The notes beneath the pieces were generated by a model. That model was not told the origin of the DNA. It searched no databases and was given only the letters and a program-made list of their open reading frames with translations. Below are positions 10,101 through 17,964 of a stretch of 64,000 nt of DNA, piece by piece. The stretch is taken from contig NZ_CP190246.1 of the NCBI RefSeq assembly GCF_039652435.2, positions 1,984,001-2,048,000 on the forward strand, given 5' to 3'. The stretch comes from Niabella insulamsoli. GTDB lineage: Bacteria > Bacteroidota > Bacteroidia > Chitinophagales > Chitinophagaceae. Positions within the stretch are counted from its first letter, which is position 1, and the number at the start of each line of letters is the position of its first letter. A program made the position numbers and the translations under genes.

Positions 10101-12442
10101 GGTATACCTGTCTGCCAGGTCACACTTTGATCGCCCTCAGCAGTGGTTTTAAATTTAAGGGAGCCATGCTCATAAAAATAGCCATTCACGGTTGTTTCAT
10201 CTTTGCCGGCTACGTAAATGATACGTTCATGATTAAGTGTTTTCAACCCCTCAAGGGTTTGTTTTTTAAAGAGGCTAAAGCCGTGTAAAAGTTTTGCGTC
10301 CGGGATTTTCCATTCCATCCCGGTTGCTTTAGCAAACCTTTCCCATTCCGCCGGATCACTAAAGTCGTTATCACCATCGGCAATGGGTAACAAGGCCAGA
10401 AGGCCCGGAAACTTCACAAACATATTGATCAATTGCCCCCGTGTGTTGGTAAAGTCGATGGTGTCCAATTGCTTGATGATGGCATCCATGCCGCTCAAAA
10501 CATGTGCGATGCGATAGGACCCCAGCCACGGTGTGCCTAATAAGATAGTTTTAAATTTTGGCTGCATGTTCAACCAGTTCCATGTGTCAGGAAAATGAAT
10601 CGCCATTTCTCTGATGATGAGGCCGCCCATGGAGTGCCCCACCAATAGCACAGGTTGCTCCATTTTTTGCAATTCGATCATACGTTCGTTTAGGGCTGCG
10701 CCCGAATGCGAAATAGGTTTTCGCCAGTCAAAAGGAAACACTTCCACATCATAGCTGGCGGAAAGATATGCCACAAGGTCTTTGTAGGCGGTTCTTATAA
10801 GCCCGGTGGCAACAATATCGTCATTGCTGATGTCGAGTTTGCTTAGCCCACCCAGCATGAAGGAAAAATAATTGATCCATAAAGGGCGATTGCTTTTTTC
10901 GAGAAAGGAGCCCATAATGCCGGGCAAAAGCAACACCACGGGTCTTTTACCGGTCGCTTTATTTACACGCAGCTGGCCGCCTTCCAAACCGAAAATACCC
11001 CTGCTTAACGCGGTATAGTTTTCAACGTCCATTTCTTTGAACGTCGGTATGCGGGCGGTCGTTGCCGTTAAGGCCTGCATCAATGCATCCTGGGTTTTCT
11101 TATTAGTGAAGTAATTAAAATGGTTGACATTATGGCCGTCGTCGAGGAAATACTGCAGGCTGCCTTTTCTTCTCGCACCCTGATACATCGATGGCGTGTC
11201 CGCCATCCAATCATTGGCTCCCCACCGGAATAGAAATTTGGGCAGGATAAGGCTTAACGCCGTTAATGGAGCCACGGATTTGTTGCTGCCCGAAATCACT
11301 ATAAGCATATTGTCAAAACCTTCAGGCGTATCGTTGTTATAACTTCGAATGGTGTTTAGGCCTTTAAGAAATACGGAGCCCGGAGCCATAGCTTCCAGGC
11401 CGGGCAGCATTGAAAGGTTATCGTTTGCTGCCAGAGCTACCGCCATCAAAGCTCGTAAAGAGGATAGGGAGGGTGTTTGCGGCCCCTTGCTCCGTTGGAC
11501 AAGGTTGCACAGCACATTAAGAAAAAGGTCCGCTCTTTTTCCTAATAATGACATGCCCCTGGCGGGACAAGCCACGCGTACAAACCTGTTTATTTTTACT
11601 GGTTTTTGGGCGATGAGAAGTTGCAGCGCGTTAATCGCTTTTATATCCTCAGTTCTTTTTTCCTTCGAAAAAAGAGCTAGGCTTTCTTTCAAAAAACCAT
11701 GGCTGTTCTCTGTAAACCGCATGATGGTTTCAGCTATCAGTCCGCCACTCGAATGGGATACCATGTCAAGCGTGCAGGCATCCGGAAGCTGGGATAGTAA
11801 ATCAAGTGCATTTTGCAAGGGCGTTTTTGTGAACACCTGATGTTCGAAACAAACAATATTGCTACCGTATTTTTCCAGAAGTTCGTTCCAGGTATCACCG
11901 GTGGTAAGGCCAGCAAATGCTTCCTGGGTCGAACCGGAAAGGCCGTGGATCAGCAGTAAAAGGGGCTTGGTGATATCGAGCTGCTCTATGGGTTTTAATT
12001 CGAAGCTTTCGTCAATTCGGTATAACCGGTTTTTTTGTTCAAGCGCTGTCGCAATCTTTACCGGAGCAGCAAAGTTTTCCTTTTGTGAGTAAATCCTTAA
12101 GTGGCTGATAGCGGCCTGATGGGCGCTGCTTCGGGCTTGATCTTCGGCATACATCATGCGCGGTAGCTCAGGTATTTCGTCAGCGTCAGCGATTTCTTCA
12201 GGAAAAATTTCTTTCAGCGTTTCAAAATTACCAAACCATGTTGTAGCATCGTCGAAAACGAGTTCGATATAATCTTTAGAGTGTAGCGAGACCACGCAAG
12301 CTTCACCCTTATTTCGCGTGGCGCTTAAGGAATAGGAGGCGCTAAGGCTAAAGTAGGGGTCATCTGATCGTTCATCTGCCTGCAATTTTTGTTGATGACC
12401 ATACAGCTTTAGGGAACGATTGACAGTTAAGCTCTTTGCCAT
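7103..12442 (-). CDS. giant fusion protein: two alpha/beta-hydrolase domains, middle domain, CHAT caspase-like protease, helical C-terminus
   Basis: 1779 residues with no signal peptide, so probably cytosolic. Hydrolase 1 spans about residues 155-450: LIHGLSG oxyanion strand and nucleophile elbow SHSSGG with S231. Hydrolase 2 spans about 500-830: LLLPGIMGS as in lecithin-cholesterol-acyltransferase-like lipases, then GHSMGG with S604. Residues about 880-1010 resemble the N-terminal domain of M17 leucyl aminopeptidases (GLGDAETLNG followed by an alanine-rich helix). A CHAT domain spans about 1150-1440 with H1293 in HFAGHG and C1340 in FINCCFLG, plus the typical GWEVDD...FY segment. The tail (1450-1779) is all helical and TPR-like. 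CHAT proteases can act in bacterial cell death and defence, but the role here is unknown. It lies 125 bases behind a same-strand oxidoreductase gene. An esterase or phospholipase activity controlled by the protease is my inference. Confidence 0.85.
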   Translation of the reverse strand: MAKSLTVNRSLKLYGHQQKLQADERSDDPYFSLSASYSLSATRNKGEACVVSLHSKDYIELVFDDATTWFGNFETLKEIFPEEIADADEIPELPRMMYAEDQARSSAHQAAISHLRIYSQKENFAAPVKIATALEQKNRLYRIDESFELKPIEQLDITKPLLLLIHGLSGSTQEAFAGLTTGDTWNELLEKYGSNIVCFEHQVFTKTPLQNALDLLSQLPDACTLDMVSHSSGGLIAETIMRFTENSHGFLKESLALFSKEKRTEDIKAINALQLLIAQKPVKINRFVRVACPARGMSLLGKRADLFLNVLCNLVQRSKGPQTPSLSSLRALMAVALAANDNLSMLPGLEAMAPGSVFLKGLNTIRSYNNDTPEGFDNMLIVISGSNKSVAPLTALSLILPKFLFRWGANDWMADTPSMYQGARRKGSLQYFLDDGHNVNHFNYFTNKKTQDALMQALTATTARIPTFKEMDVENYTALSRGIFGLEGGQLRVNKATGKRPVVLLLPGIMGSFLEKSNRPLWINYFSFMLGGLSKLDISNDDIVATGLIRTAYKDLVAYLSASYDVEVFPFDWRKPISHSGAALNERMIELQKMEQPVLLVGHSMGGLIIREMAIHFPDTWNWLNMQPKFKTILLGTPWLGSYRIAHVLSGMDAIIKQLDTIDFTNTRGQLINMFVKFPGLLALLPIADGDNDFSDPAEWERFAKATGMEWKIPDAKLLHGFSLFKKQTLEGLKTLNHERIIYVAGKDETTVNGYFYEHGSLKFKTTAEGDQSVTWQTGIPAGLDRQTALYYTTASHGGLTTKKKLFQGIKDLLDTGTTHSPEFSRIPQPTSRVARGLAKESYNFEINEKSIESNLLGLDVEGIEEAVNAPILKVSVSKGDLIYANFPVLIGHFANDGVYGAEAIANKYLKNDLRLKHALGIYPGMIGSHNFFQNKDSAFKGCIVTGLGDAETLNGYQLAKTVEQAVADYLLTFCRAKVEAGKIKTGLGISTLLVGAGYGGMAIESSVRAVMAGVVNANDKIQKLTGIVNLYIDELEFVELFEDKAITCFYSLTNFINGNSDGMNIAWKEKKIKRLPGFRKRLLVDNNITWWQRLSVVANDSPSDHDKVLSYYSSTNNAREEKKELHHNLPLIQALLDEISIKKNWSFEKAKAIFELLIPGDFKENIRRNSPIIWVLDKFTASFPWELLQTGNATEKPLCVSAGMIRQLATSEFKTPNPIKNNNALVIGDPNLQGFTQARQLEGAEREARLVFDKLKATQQLTIDGPLINASSDEILTALFKQDYKILHFAGHGFFDEHNPAASGMLIGKMKESDEGMFLTPHHINQLPSTPEFVFINCCFLGRINPYAEAYSANRFKLAANIGTQLIENGVKAVIVAGWEVDDSAALAFSEIFYDRMLSGYNFGEAVLEARKFIYNKFRYTNTWGAFQCYGQQHYTFDLQRARSSVIKTYDISQEAENDLDNLLSKTEVAFYEPDELLIELRAVSKAIDEADFDSPELRQKEAQAYMELNDFETSGTLYNKLFKTENASFDVKALENYQNIIVNKAVRDYFSCDMSEENKIADIEAAIDTSITNLNYLLEIWKTGERFALIAGAYKRKALVMRCSKKNEEDNKLKTIEAAALHYRNAFEKLQNSYSFSNWILMEIFILKKKKQRWGQQVERAGQRYQLYSAAEIEQQLKIFEKAMSQEDADLTYWKLSEIVDVTLCRYLLKPGDQAFKNVCQALRSLWKITGSKNKKEKQIANLRILAQFAAFCNLTSVKKKLDVFLKEVQPNSPVKI

Positions 12443-12567
12443 GACGCAAGATGTTTATGTTAAAGTGAAAGACGTAAAGAAAGAGGTGGTTTTCGTCGTT
12501 ACTAAAAATAAACAAATGCGCTAAGAAGCGGATCGGCAAGCTATCACTAAAAGTAGTGATGGTTTGC

Positions 12568-13644
12568 TTATGGTCTTGTTAACAGCCGCGCATGACGTGC
12601 AATGTCGGCTTCGCTTTCAATCGCAGCCTGTTGGAGTATATGATCCGTCAGCTGCGAGGCGAAATAAGGAGCGAGCGAACATCCCTTAGTGCCCATCCCA
12701 TTGAGGATGCCTACATTTTTGTGAATCGGATGGAAACCCACAAAAGGGCGCCGCTCAATGGTGGCAGGCCTTAGCGCGGCTTTGTGATCAACAATTTTAA
12801 AAGGAACTTTTAGCCAGCTTTTAAGAACCTGCTCTGAATTTTCCCGAAAAGATGCAGTTGGCGCAGCATCTTCAAAATCCCAGATATAATTAGTACCCGT
12901 CCAAAAAAAAGAAGGTTCTTTAAAAGGCACCAGCATCATCGATTTTTTATAAATGTGGTTGGGCGGAAGATCCTTCGCTTCTATGATGAGGGCCTCGCCC
13001 TTGTTTAATGCAAAAGGCAAAAGCGAGAAATAAGGATTTTCAGCGCCTTCAACGCCATCGCAAAAAATTATTTTGTCGGCTTCTATATCTTTATAAATAA
13101 TCTTATCGGCTGCAACTGTCAGCGCAGACCTATCTAAATTTTCGTTGAGCAGGCGTTGTTTTGATTCCAAATATTGACGCCATGCTGGCAAAAGCGATTG
13201 CAAATGGACGATATAGGCCGGCGATATAGTGCCGATTCCAAATTCATAATTAAAATAGGAAGGAAAGCGGCCTTCATCTTTTTCTAATTTAATATAGGGC
13301 GCTTTTTGCTGTAGCTTTTTTATAAAACTCTCCCGCATGAAAGGATTGGGAAAAAAATCTGTGATGGATGTTTTATCAAGTACCGGCACATTCAGGAACT
13401 TGCCCATTTGCTGATAGGTTTGCTCGGCAAATGGTAAAATCTGCTCGTCCATCCACACGGTTACTACGCGCCGGCCCGTTACGGGGTTGATTAATCCCGC
13501 AGCAGTGTTTGAAGGTGTTTGCTGCTGATTATTGTCGATAACTATGCAATCAATCTGCCGCTGCTCAAAAAACCAGGAAAGCATCGTTCCCGAGATACCC
13601 TGTCCGACCACCAGGATTTTCTTTTTAGCTCCGCCTTCCGCCAT
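12568..13644 (-). CDS. FAD-dependent oxidoreductase (DadA/DAO family)
   Basis: 358 residues. The N-terminal dinucleotide-binding motif GQGISG and the TAAGLINPVTGRR segment are typical of the D-amino-acid oxidase-like (PF01266) superfamily. A second FAD-contact region, GMGTKGCSLAPYFA, lies near the C-terminus. Shorter than the glycine/sarcosine oxidases and probably soluble. The substrate is unknown. It is on the same strand as, and 125 bases upstream of, the CHAT fusion gene, so the two could be co-transcribed, but the gap is large enough for a separate promoter. Confidence 0.8.
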   Translation of the reverse strand: MAEGGAKKKILVVGQGISGTMLSWFFEQRQIDCIVIDNNQQQTPSNTAAGLINPVTGRRVVTVWMDEQILPFAEQTYQQMGKFLNVPVLDKTSITDFFPNPFMRESFIKKLQQKAPYIKLEKDEGRFPSYFNYEFGIGTISPAYIVHLQSLLPAWRQYLESKQRLLNENLDRSALTVAADKIIYKDIEADKIIFCDGVEGAENPYFSLLPFALNKGEALIIEAKDLPPNHIYKKSMMLVPFKEPSFFWTGTNYIWDFEDAAPTASFRENSEQVLKSWLKVPFKIVDHKAALRPATIERRPFVGFHPIHKNVGILNGMGTKGCSLAPYFASQLTDHILQQAAIESEADIARHARLLTRP

Positions 13645-13885
13645 TATCGACTTTTTAAATTATAAACAATTGGTTATTATGTCTTTATTGTAAAAATTTG
13701 ATAAGATATAACTATATTTTACCAACGGGTTGCAACTTAGGCATTTAATTTGTCATCCTTAAATGAAATTATGTTTTTGCCTGTACGCCAATCCTTTAAC
13801 TTTCAGAAAAAGTTAAAGGAAAGCGGCTATTCGTTAATCGCGGCGCATTCTGGGCAAACTATTACAAACCATAAATGTAAATTGG

Positions 13886-14776
13886 ATGAACAAAAAAATT
13901 TTATCGGTGCCGGTGGCTGCCATGTTAAGTGGATTGATTTTAACAGGATGTGTGAGCACCAAGAAATTTACGGCTTTACAAAGCGATTATAATAATCTTA
14001 ACAGCCGGTATCAAAGCGCGCAAGTGGATTTGGCCAGCAGCCAGGCCCGCGTAAAAAGCTTAGAGGATCAGTTAGCGCAGGAAAGGGCGAACAACGCTTC
14101 CCTGAAAAAAGCGTTAGCATCGCTGCAGGCCACGCTTGATAAAAGTATCAATCAAAACACGCAGGGGAATGTTAATATTTCCAAGCTGGTGGATGAAATC
14201 AATGCTTCTAATAAATATATCCAGCATTTGGTGAACGAAAAAAACAAGAGCGATTCGCTTAACATCGTACTTACCAATAACCTGACACGTTCTTTGAGCA
14301 GAGACGAACTGAGAGATGTCGATATAAAAGTGTTGAAGGGCGTGGTGTATATCTCGCTGTCGGATAACATGCTTTACAAATCGGGTAGCTATGAGATTTC
14401 GGAAAGAGCAGGAGAGACGTTGAGCAAGATCGCGAAGATTATCCTCGATTATAAAGATTATGATGTGTTGATTGAAGGTAATACCGATAATGTGCCGATC
14501 AGCCGTGAAAACATCCGCAATAATTGGGATTTGAGTGCACTTAGGGCATCGTCGGTGGTGCAGGCGCTTCAAAACAGCTATGGGGTAGATCCTAAACGCC
14601 TGACTGTAGGCGGCCGCGGCGAATATAATCCTGTGGCAGACAATACAACGGACGCAGGCAGAACGAAAAACCGTCGTACGCAAATCATCATCACGCCGAA
14701 ACTTGATCAGTTTATGGAGTTGATCGATAAAGCGCCCGCGAAAGATTCGACTGCGGTGATGCCGGAGACCATCTAA
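13886..14776 (+). CDS. OmpA-family peptidoglycan-binding lipoprotein with coiled coil
   Basis: 296 residues. Lipoprotein signal with lipobox LTGC (C22), a long heptad-rich coiled coil at about 30-115, and a C-terminal OmpA/MotB domain at about 150-270 carrying the peptidoglycan-contact pattern EGNTDNVPI...NWDLSALRA...GRGE...NRRTQI. It probably anchors the outer membrane to the cell wall. The upstream reading frame at 13750-13992 overlaps it and is not a gene. Monocistronic, ended by a strong terminator at 14798-14831. Confidence 0.9.
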   Translation: MNKKILSVPVAAMLSGLILTGCVSTKKFTALQSDYNNLNSRYQSAQVDLASSQARVKSLEDQLAQERANNASLKKALASLQATLDKSINQNTQGNVNISKLVDEINASNKYIQHLVNEKNKSDSLNIVLTNNLTRSLSRDELRDVDIKVLKGVVYISLSDNMLYKSGSYEISERAGETLSKIAKIILDYKDYDVLIEGNTDNVPISRENIRNNWDLSALRASSVVQALQNSYGVDPKRLTVGGRGEYNPVADNTTDAGRTKNRRTQIIITPKLDQFMELIDKAPAKDSTAVMPETI

Positions 14777-14797
14777 TAATAAACAGGACTTTAGATA

Positions 14798-14831
14798 AAA
14801 AGCATGAACGCAATTGGTTCATGCTTTTTTT
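14798..14831 (+). terminator. rho-independent terminator after the OmpA-like gene
   Basis: Perfect 9-bp stem AGCATGAAC / GTTCATGCT (14801-14809 with 14817-14825), 7-base loop, preceded by an A-run and followed by seven Ts. The A/T flanks extend the stem, so it may work in both directions. Confidence 0.9.
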
Positions 14832-15010
14832 ATTGAAAAAATTGAGACGAATTGATGAATTTTTGAGATACCCGGAAAAATCCTTTTTGTCGAAAAGCAC
14901 TACTTTTACGCCCCTTGCCAAACATGGATAAAATTTGCCATAACTATTTGAATATTGATTTGCTTCTTACTAAATAAATATTATTACCTCCTAAAGTCAT
15001 AAACCGTAAA

Positions 15011-17476
15011 ATGATGATTAAGTATTTCAGACGCTCCGTCAGTTTATTATTTGCCAGCTGGTCCATCGTGGCGGCGGCTCAAAGCCAGCAGGCGCCGGCT
15101 TATCCGCTTATCACTCACGACCCGTATTTTAGTATATGGTCATTCACGGATCAGCTTAACGAATCGCCTACCAAACACTGGACGGGCGCCGATCAATCCC
15201 TAACCGGTTACGCAAAAGTTGACGGAAAAGTATATCGGTTTTTAGGTTCCGAATCAAAATCATTTGATGTGTTACTGCCGGCGTCGGAAGATAAGGCTTA
15301 TCAGCTACGCTACACAGAAGCGACTCCAGCATCGGGCTGGTCCGATATTTCTTTTAACGACAGCAAATGGAAAAGCGGAAGCGCTCCATTCGGAGATGAC
15401 AGGAGCGTAGCCAAAACACCCTGGAAGTCGGCAGATCTTTGGGTAAGGCGGGAGTTTACTATGCTTGACAATAATATGAAAGACCTCTACCTGAAACTTA
15501 ACCACGATGATAATGTGACAGTTTATCTCAACGGAAAAGAGATCTATCAAAAAGATGGTTGGGTACACAAATACATTTATATACCGATTAAAAATCCTTC
15601 CTCTATACTTCGCAAGGGAAAGAACATGCTCGCCATCCACATCCGCAACACTGCAGGTGGCAGGCATCTTGATTTCGGCCTTGTAAAAGAACGCAGGGAA
15701 ATGGCGGCAACCGTGGCGAATGCCGTTCAGAAAAACATTCAGCTAAAAGCTACCCAAACGGTTTATGATTTTACCTGTGGGCCGGTGGACCTGAAAGTTA
15801 GTTTTACATCGCCATTGTTATTGAAAGATTTGGATTTGTTGGCAAGGCCCGTATCATATATCAGCTTTGAAGCAGCTTCTAACGACGGCGGCGTACATCA
15901 TGTGGAGCTTCTTTTGAATACTTCATCAAACCTGGCGGTAAACACGCCGGCGCAGGAAGTGAATGCCACGCAATACACGGCCAAGGGTTTATCCATTTTG
16001 AAAGCCGGAACAACGGCGCAGCCCGTCCTGGCAAAAAAAGGAGATGATATCCGCATTGACTGGGGATATGTACACGTAGCTGTTCCCCAGCATACAAACG
16101 CTACGCAATTTATAACTTCTTCAGAATCGAAGGCGCTGGGAACCTTTGCAAAGAATGGCGTGAAGCCAGCGACTAAAGAATTAACGGGCAGGCAGCTTTC
16201 TTTAGCCACAATTGTTAATCTTGGAAAATCAAAAAAGGCATCTGCAAAAATTTTGTTAGGCTATGACGATATCTGGTCGATCCAGTATTTCGGTAAAAAC
16301 CTGCGTCCCTGGTGGAACAAGGATAATAACTCCAGCATAGAAGATCAGCTCGATAAAGCCAATCGCGATTATGACGCGGTGATGAGCAAATGCAAGCAGG
16401 TCGATGCGACCATCTATACAGATGCCTTAAACGCCGGAGGTGAAGCCTACGCAAAACTTTGTGAAATGACTTATCGCCAGGTAATCGCCGCTCACAAGTT
16501 GGTAGAAAGCCCGCAAGGTGATCTCTTGTGGTTATCGAAGGAAAACTTTAGCAACGGGTGTATTAACACGGTCGATCTTACTTATCCGTCGGCGCCCCTG
16601 TTCCTGGTTTACAACCCGGATCTTGAAAAAGGAATGATGAATGGCATTTTTTATTACAGCGAAAGTGGCAAATGGAAAAAACCTTTTGCTGCTCACGATC
16701 TCGGCACCTATCCTTTGGCGAACGCACAGGTTTATGGTGAAGATATGCCGGTTGAAGAGTCGGGAAATATGGTGATACTTGCAGCTGCAATTGCAAAGGT
16801 TGAAGGCCATGCAAAATATGCTGAAAAGCATTGGGAAACATTGACGACCTGGACGGATTATCTGGTTAAAGAAGGATTCGATCCGGCGAATCAGTTGTGC
16901 ACAGACGATTTCGCAGGCCACCTCGCCCGTAACGCCAACCTGTCGATGAAGGCGATCATGGGGATCGAAAGCTATGCTGCCATGGCAAAGATGTTAGGCA
17001 AGGATGATGTGTATGAAAAATACCATAACATCGCAGTGGGAATGGTGCCCGAATGGATGCGGCTTGCCGAAGACGGTGATCACTATACATTGGCCTTTGA
17101 GAAAAAGGGAACCTGGAGCCAGAAGTACAACCTGGTTTGGGACAAAATTTTAAACTTTAATATTTTCCCCGCGTCGGTTATAGAAAAGGAAATCACTTAT
17201 TACCTCAAACATCAAAATGCGTACGGCCTGCCTTTGGATAGCCGGAAAACATATACCAAAAGCGACTGGATTTTATGGACCGCGACCATGGCAAAAGACT
17301 TGAAAGATTTTAAAGCTTTTGTAGAGCCCGTTTATAAATATGCCCGGGAAACGCCGGATCGTGTACCGCTCAGCGATTGGCATGAAACAACCAACGGCAA
17401 AAAAATAGGCTTCCAGGCAAGAAGCGTTTTGGGTGGCTATTGGATGAAAGTGCTGGAAGCTAAATTGAGCAAATAG
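15011..17476 (+). CDS. secreted glutaminase A-like protein (DUF4964/DUF5127/DUF4965/DUF1793 architecture)
   Basis: 821 residues with a signal peptide (to about residue 23, ...SIVAAAQ). The opening segment YPLITHDPYFSIWS and the C-terminal GIESYAAMAKMLGK / WILWTATMAKDL blocks match the family named after fungal glutaminase GtaA. Between residues about 95 and 230 lies a galactose-binding jelly-roll-like insert (GWSDISFNDSKWKSG, then VYLNGKEIYQKDGW), which suggests carbohydrate binding. Bacteroidota members often sit next to glycosidases, and the true substrate (peptide glutamine or a glycan) is uncertain. The terminator at 17506-17536 separates it from the sulfatase behind it. Confidence 0.82.
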   Translation: MMIKYFRRSVSLLFASWSIVAAAQSQQAPAYPLITHDPYFSIWSFTDQLNESPTKHWTGADQSLTGYAKVDGKVYRFLGSESKSFDVLLPASEDKAYQLRYTEATPASGWSDISFNDSKWKSGSAPFGDDRSVAKTPWKSADLWVRREFTMLDNNMKDLYLKLNHDDNVTVYLNGKEIYQKDGWVHKYIYIPIKNPSSILRKGKNMLAIHIRNTAGGRHLDFGLVKERREMAATVANAVQKNIQLKATQTVYDFTCGPVDLKVSFTSPLLLKDLDLLARPVSYISFEAASNDGGVHHVELLLNTSSNLAVNTPAQEVNATQYTAKGLSILKAGTTAQPVLAKKGDDIRIDWGYVHVAVPQHTNATQFITSSESKALGTFAKNGVKPATKELTGRQLSLATIVNLGKSKKASAKILLGYDDIWSIQYFGKNLRPWWNKDNNSSIEDQLDKANRDYDAVMSKCKQVDATIYTDALNAGGEAYAKLCEMTYRQVIAAHKLVESPQGDLLWLSKENFSNGCINTVDLTYPSAPLFLVYNPDLEKGMMNGIFYYSESGKWKKPFAAHDLGTYPLANAQVYGEDMPVEESGNMVILAAAIAKVEGHAKYAEKHWETLTTWTDYLVKEGFDPANQLCTDDFAGHLARNANLSMKAIMGIESYAAMAKMLGKDDVYEKYHNIAVGMVPEWMRLAEDGDHYTLAFEKKGTWSQKYNLVWDKILNFNIFPASVIEKEITYYLKHQNAYGLPLDSRKTYTKSDWILWTATMAKDLKDFKAFVEPVYKYARETPDRVPLSDWHETTNGKKIGFQARSVLGGYWMKVLEAKLSK

Positions 17477-17505
17477 CATTTATTGTTACATATTTCAATG
17501 TGCAG

Positions 17506-17536
17506 AGGCTGTCTCAAATAGGAGGCAGCCTTTTTT
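17506..17536 (+). terminator. rho-independent terminator after the glutaminase-like gene
   Basis: 10-bp stem AGGCTGTCTC / GAGGCAGCCT (17506-17515 with 17522-17531, one G-T pair), 6-base loop, then six Ts. Confidence 0.9.
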
Positions 17537-17749
17537 GATCTCATTGAGATTTGCAGATTATGTTTTAAAGTCGGTTCAATGTTAAGATATCGCTTTTTAA
17601 TGGAAGACGCTTTTAAACAGTCTTCTTCCTATATGCGGAACGCCATAATGTTATTATCGGCTCCCTCTAAAGTATATGAGGATACCCGGCAAGCGGTATT
17701 GGACGCTTCCCGCATTGAATACTGTAAAAAGCAGGCTGGCATAGAAACT

Positions 17750-17829
17750 GACACAAATCGATCAAGTTTTGATACAAATAGTATTGCAAACTGCTGTTTT
17801 TTTGTATATGATAAATACGGATTGATTAC
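17750..17829 (+). promoter_or_regulatory. operator-promoter block, copy 1, with 21-bp-phased direct repeats
   Basis: GACACAAAT at 17750-17758 and GATACAAAT at 17771-17779 are direct repeats exactly 21 bases apart. They are followed by GCAAACTG, a run of seven Ts ending TTTG, and GATAAATACGG. The first 56 bases match the block at 19496 at 51 positions; after a 1-base indel the next 20 match at 16. The 21-bp spacing is that of AraC-type DNA-binding domains, including hybrid two-component regulators. It lies 136 bases before the sulfatase start at 17965. Confidence 0.7.
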
Positions 17830-17964
17830 GACGCGCCTTTTTGCTGACTTGACGCTGCTATGATAGGAAAGGCTTGCTTTCACAAAGTTAAGATCTGAAC
17901 TTAAAGGGTGGGCTGCAGAAAGCAAATTATTTCTGGAATCATGCCTCAAATTAAAAATGAAACA

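Larger units (their letters stand above)
17477..17964. other. 488-base intergenic region: terminator plus regulated promoter
   Basis: Holds the glutaminase-like gene terminator and, at 17750-17829, the first copy of a conserved operator-promoter block. A 94-codon reading frame at 17579-17863 runs through that block and does not look protein-coding. Nothing else was recognised. Confidence 0.6.

Noticed and set aside
12543..12560. Small hairpin ATCACT / AGTGAT as a terminator
   Set aside because: No T-run on either strand and a short stem; not convincing.
13750..13992. 80-codon plus-strand frame
   Set aside because: Overlaps the start of the OmpA-like lipoprotein and its signal peptide in another frame.
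17579..17863. 94-codon plus-strand frame
   Set aside because: Runs through the conserved operator block at 17750, whose copy at 19496 is non-coding.
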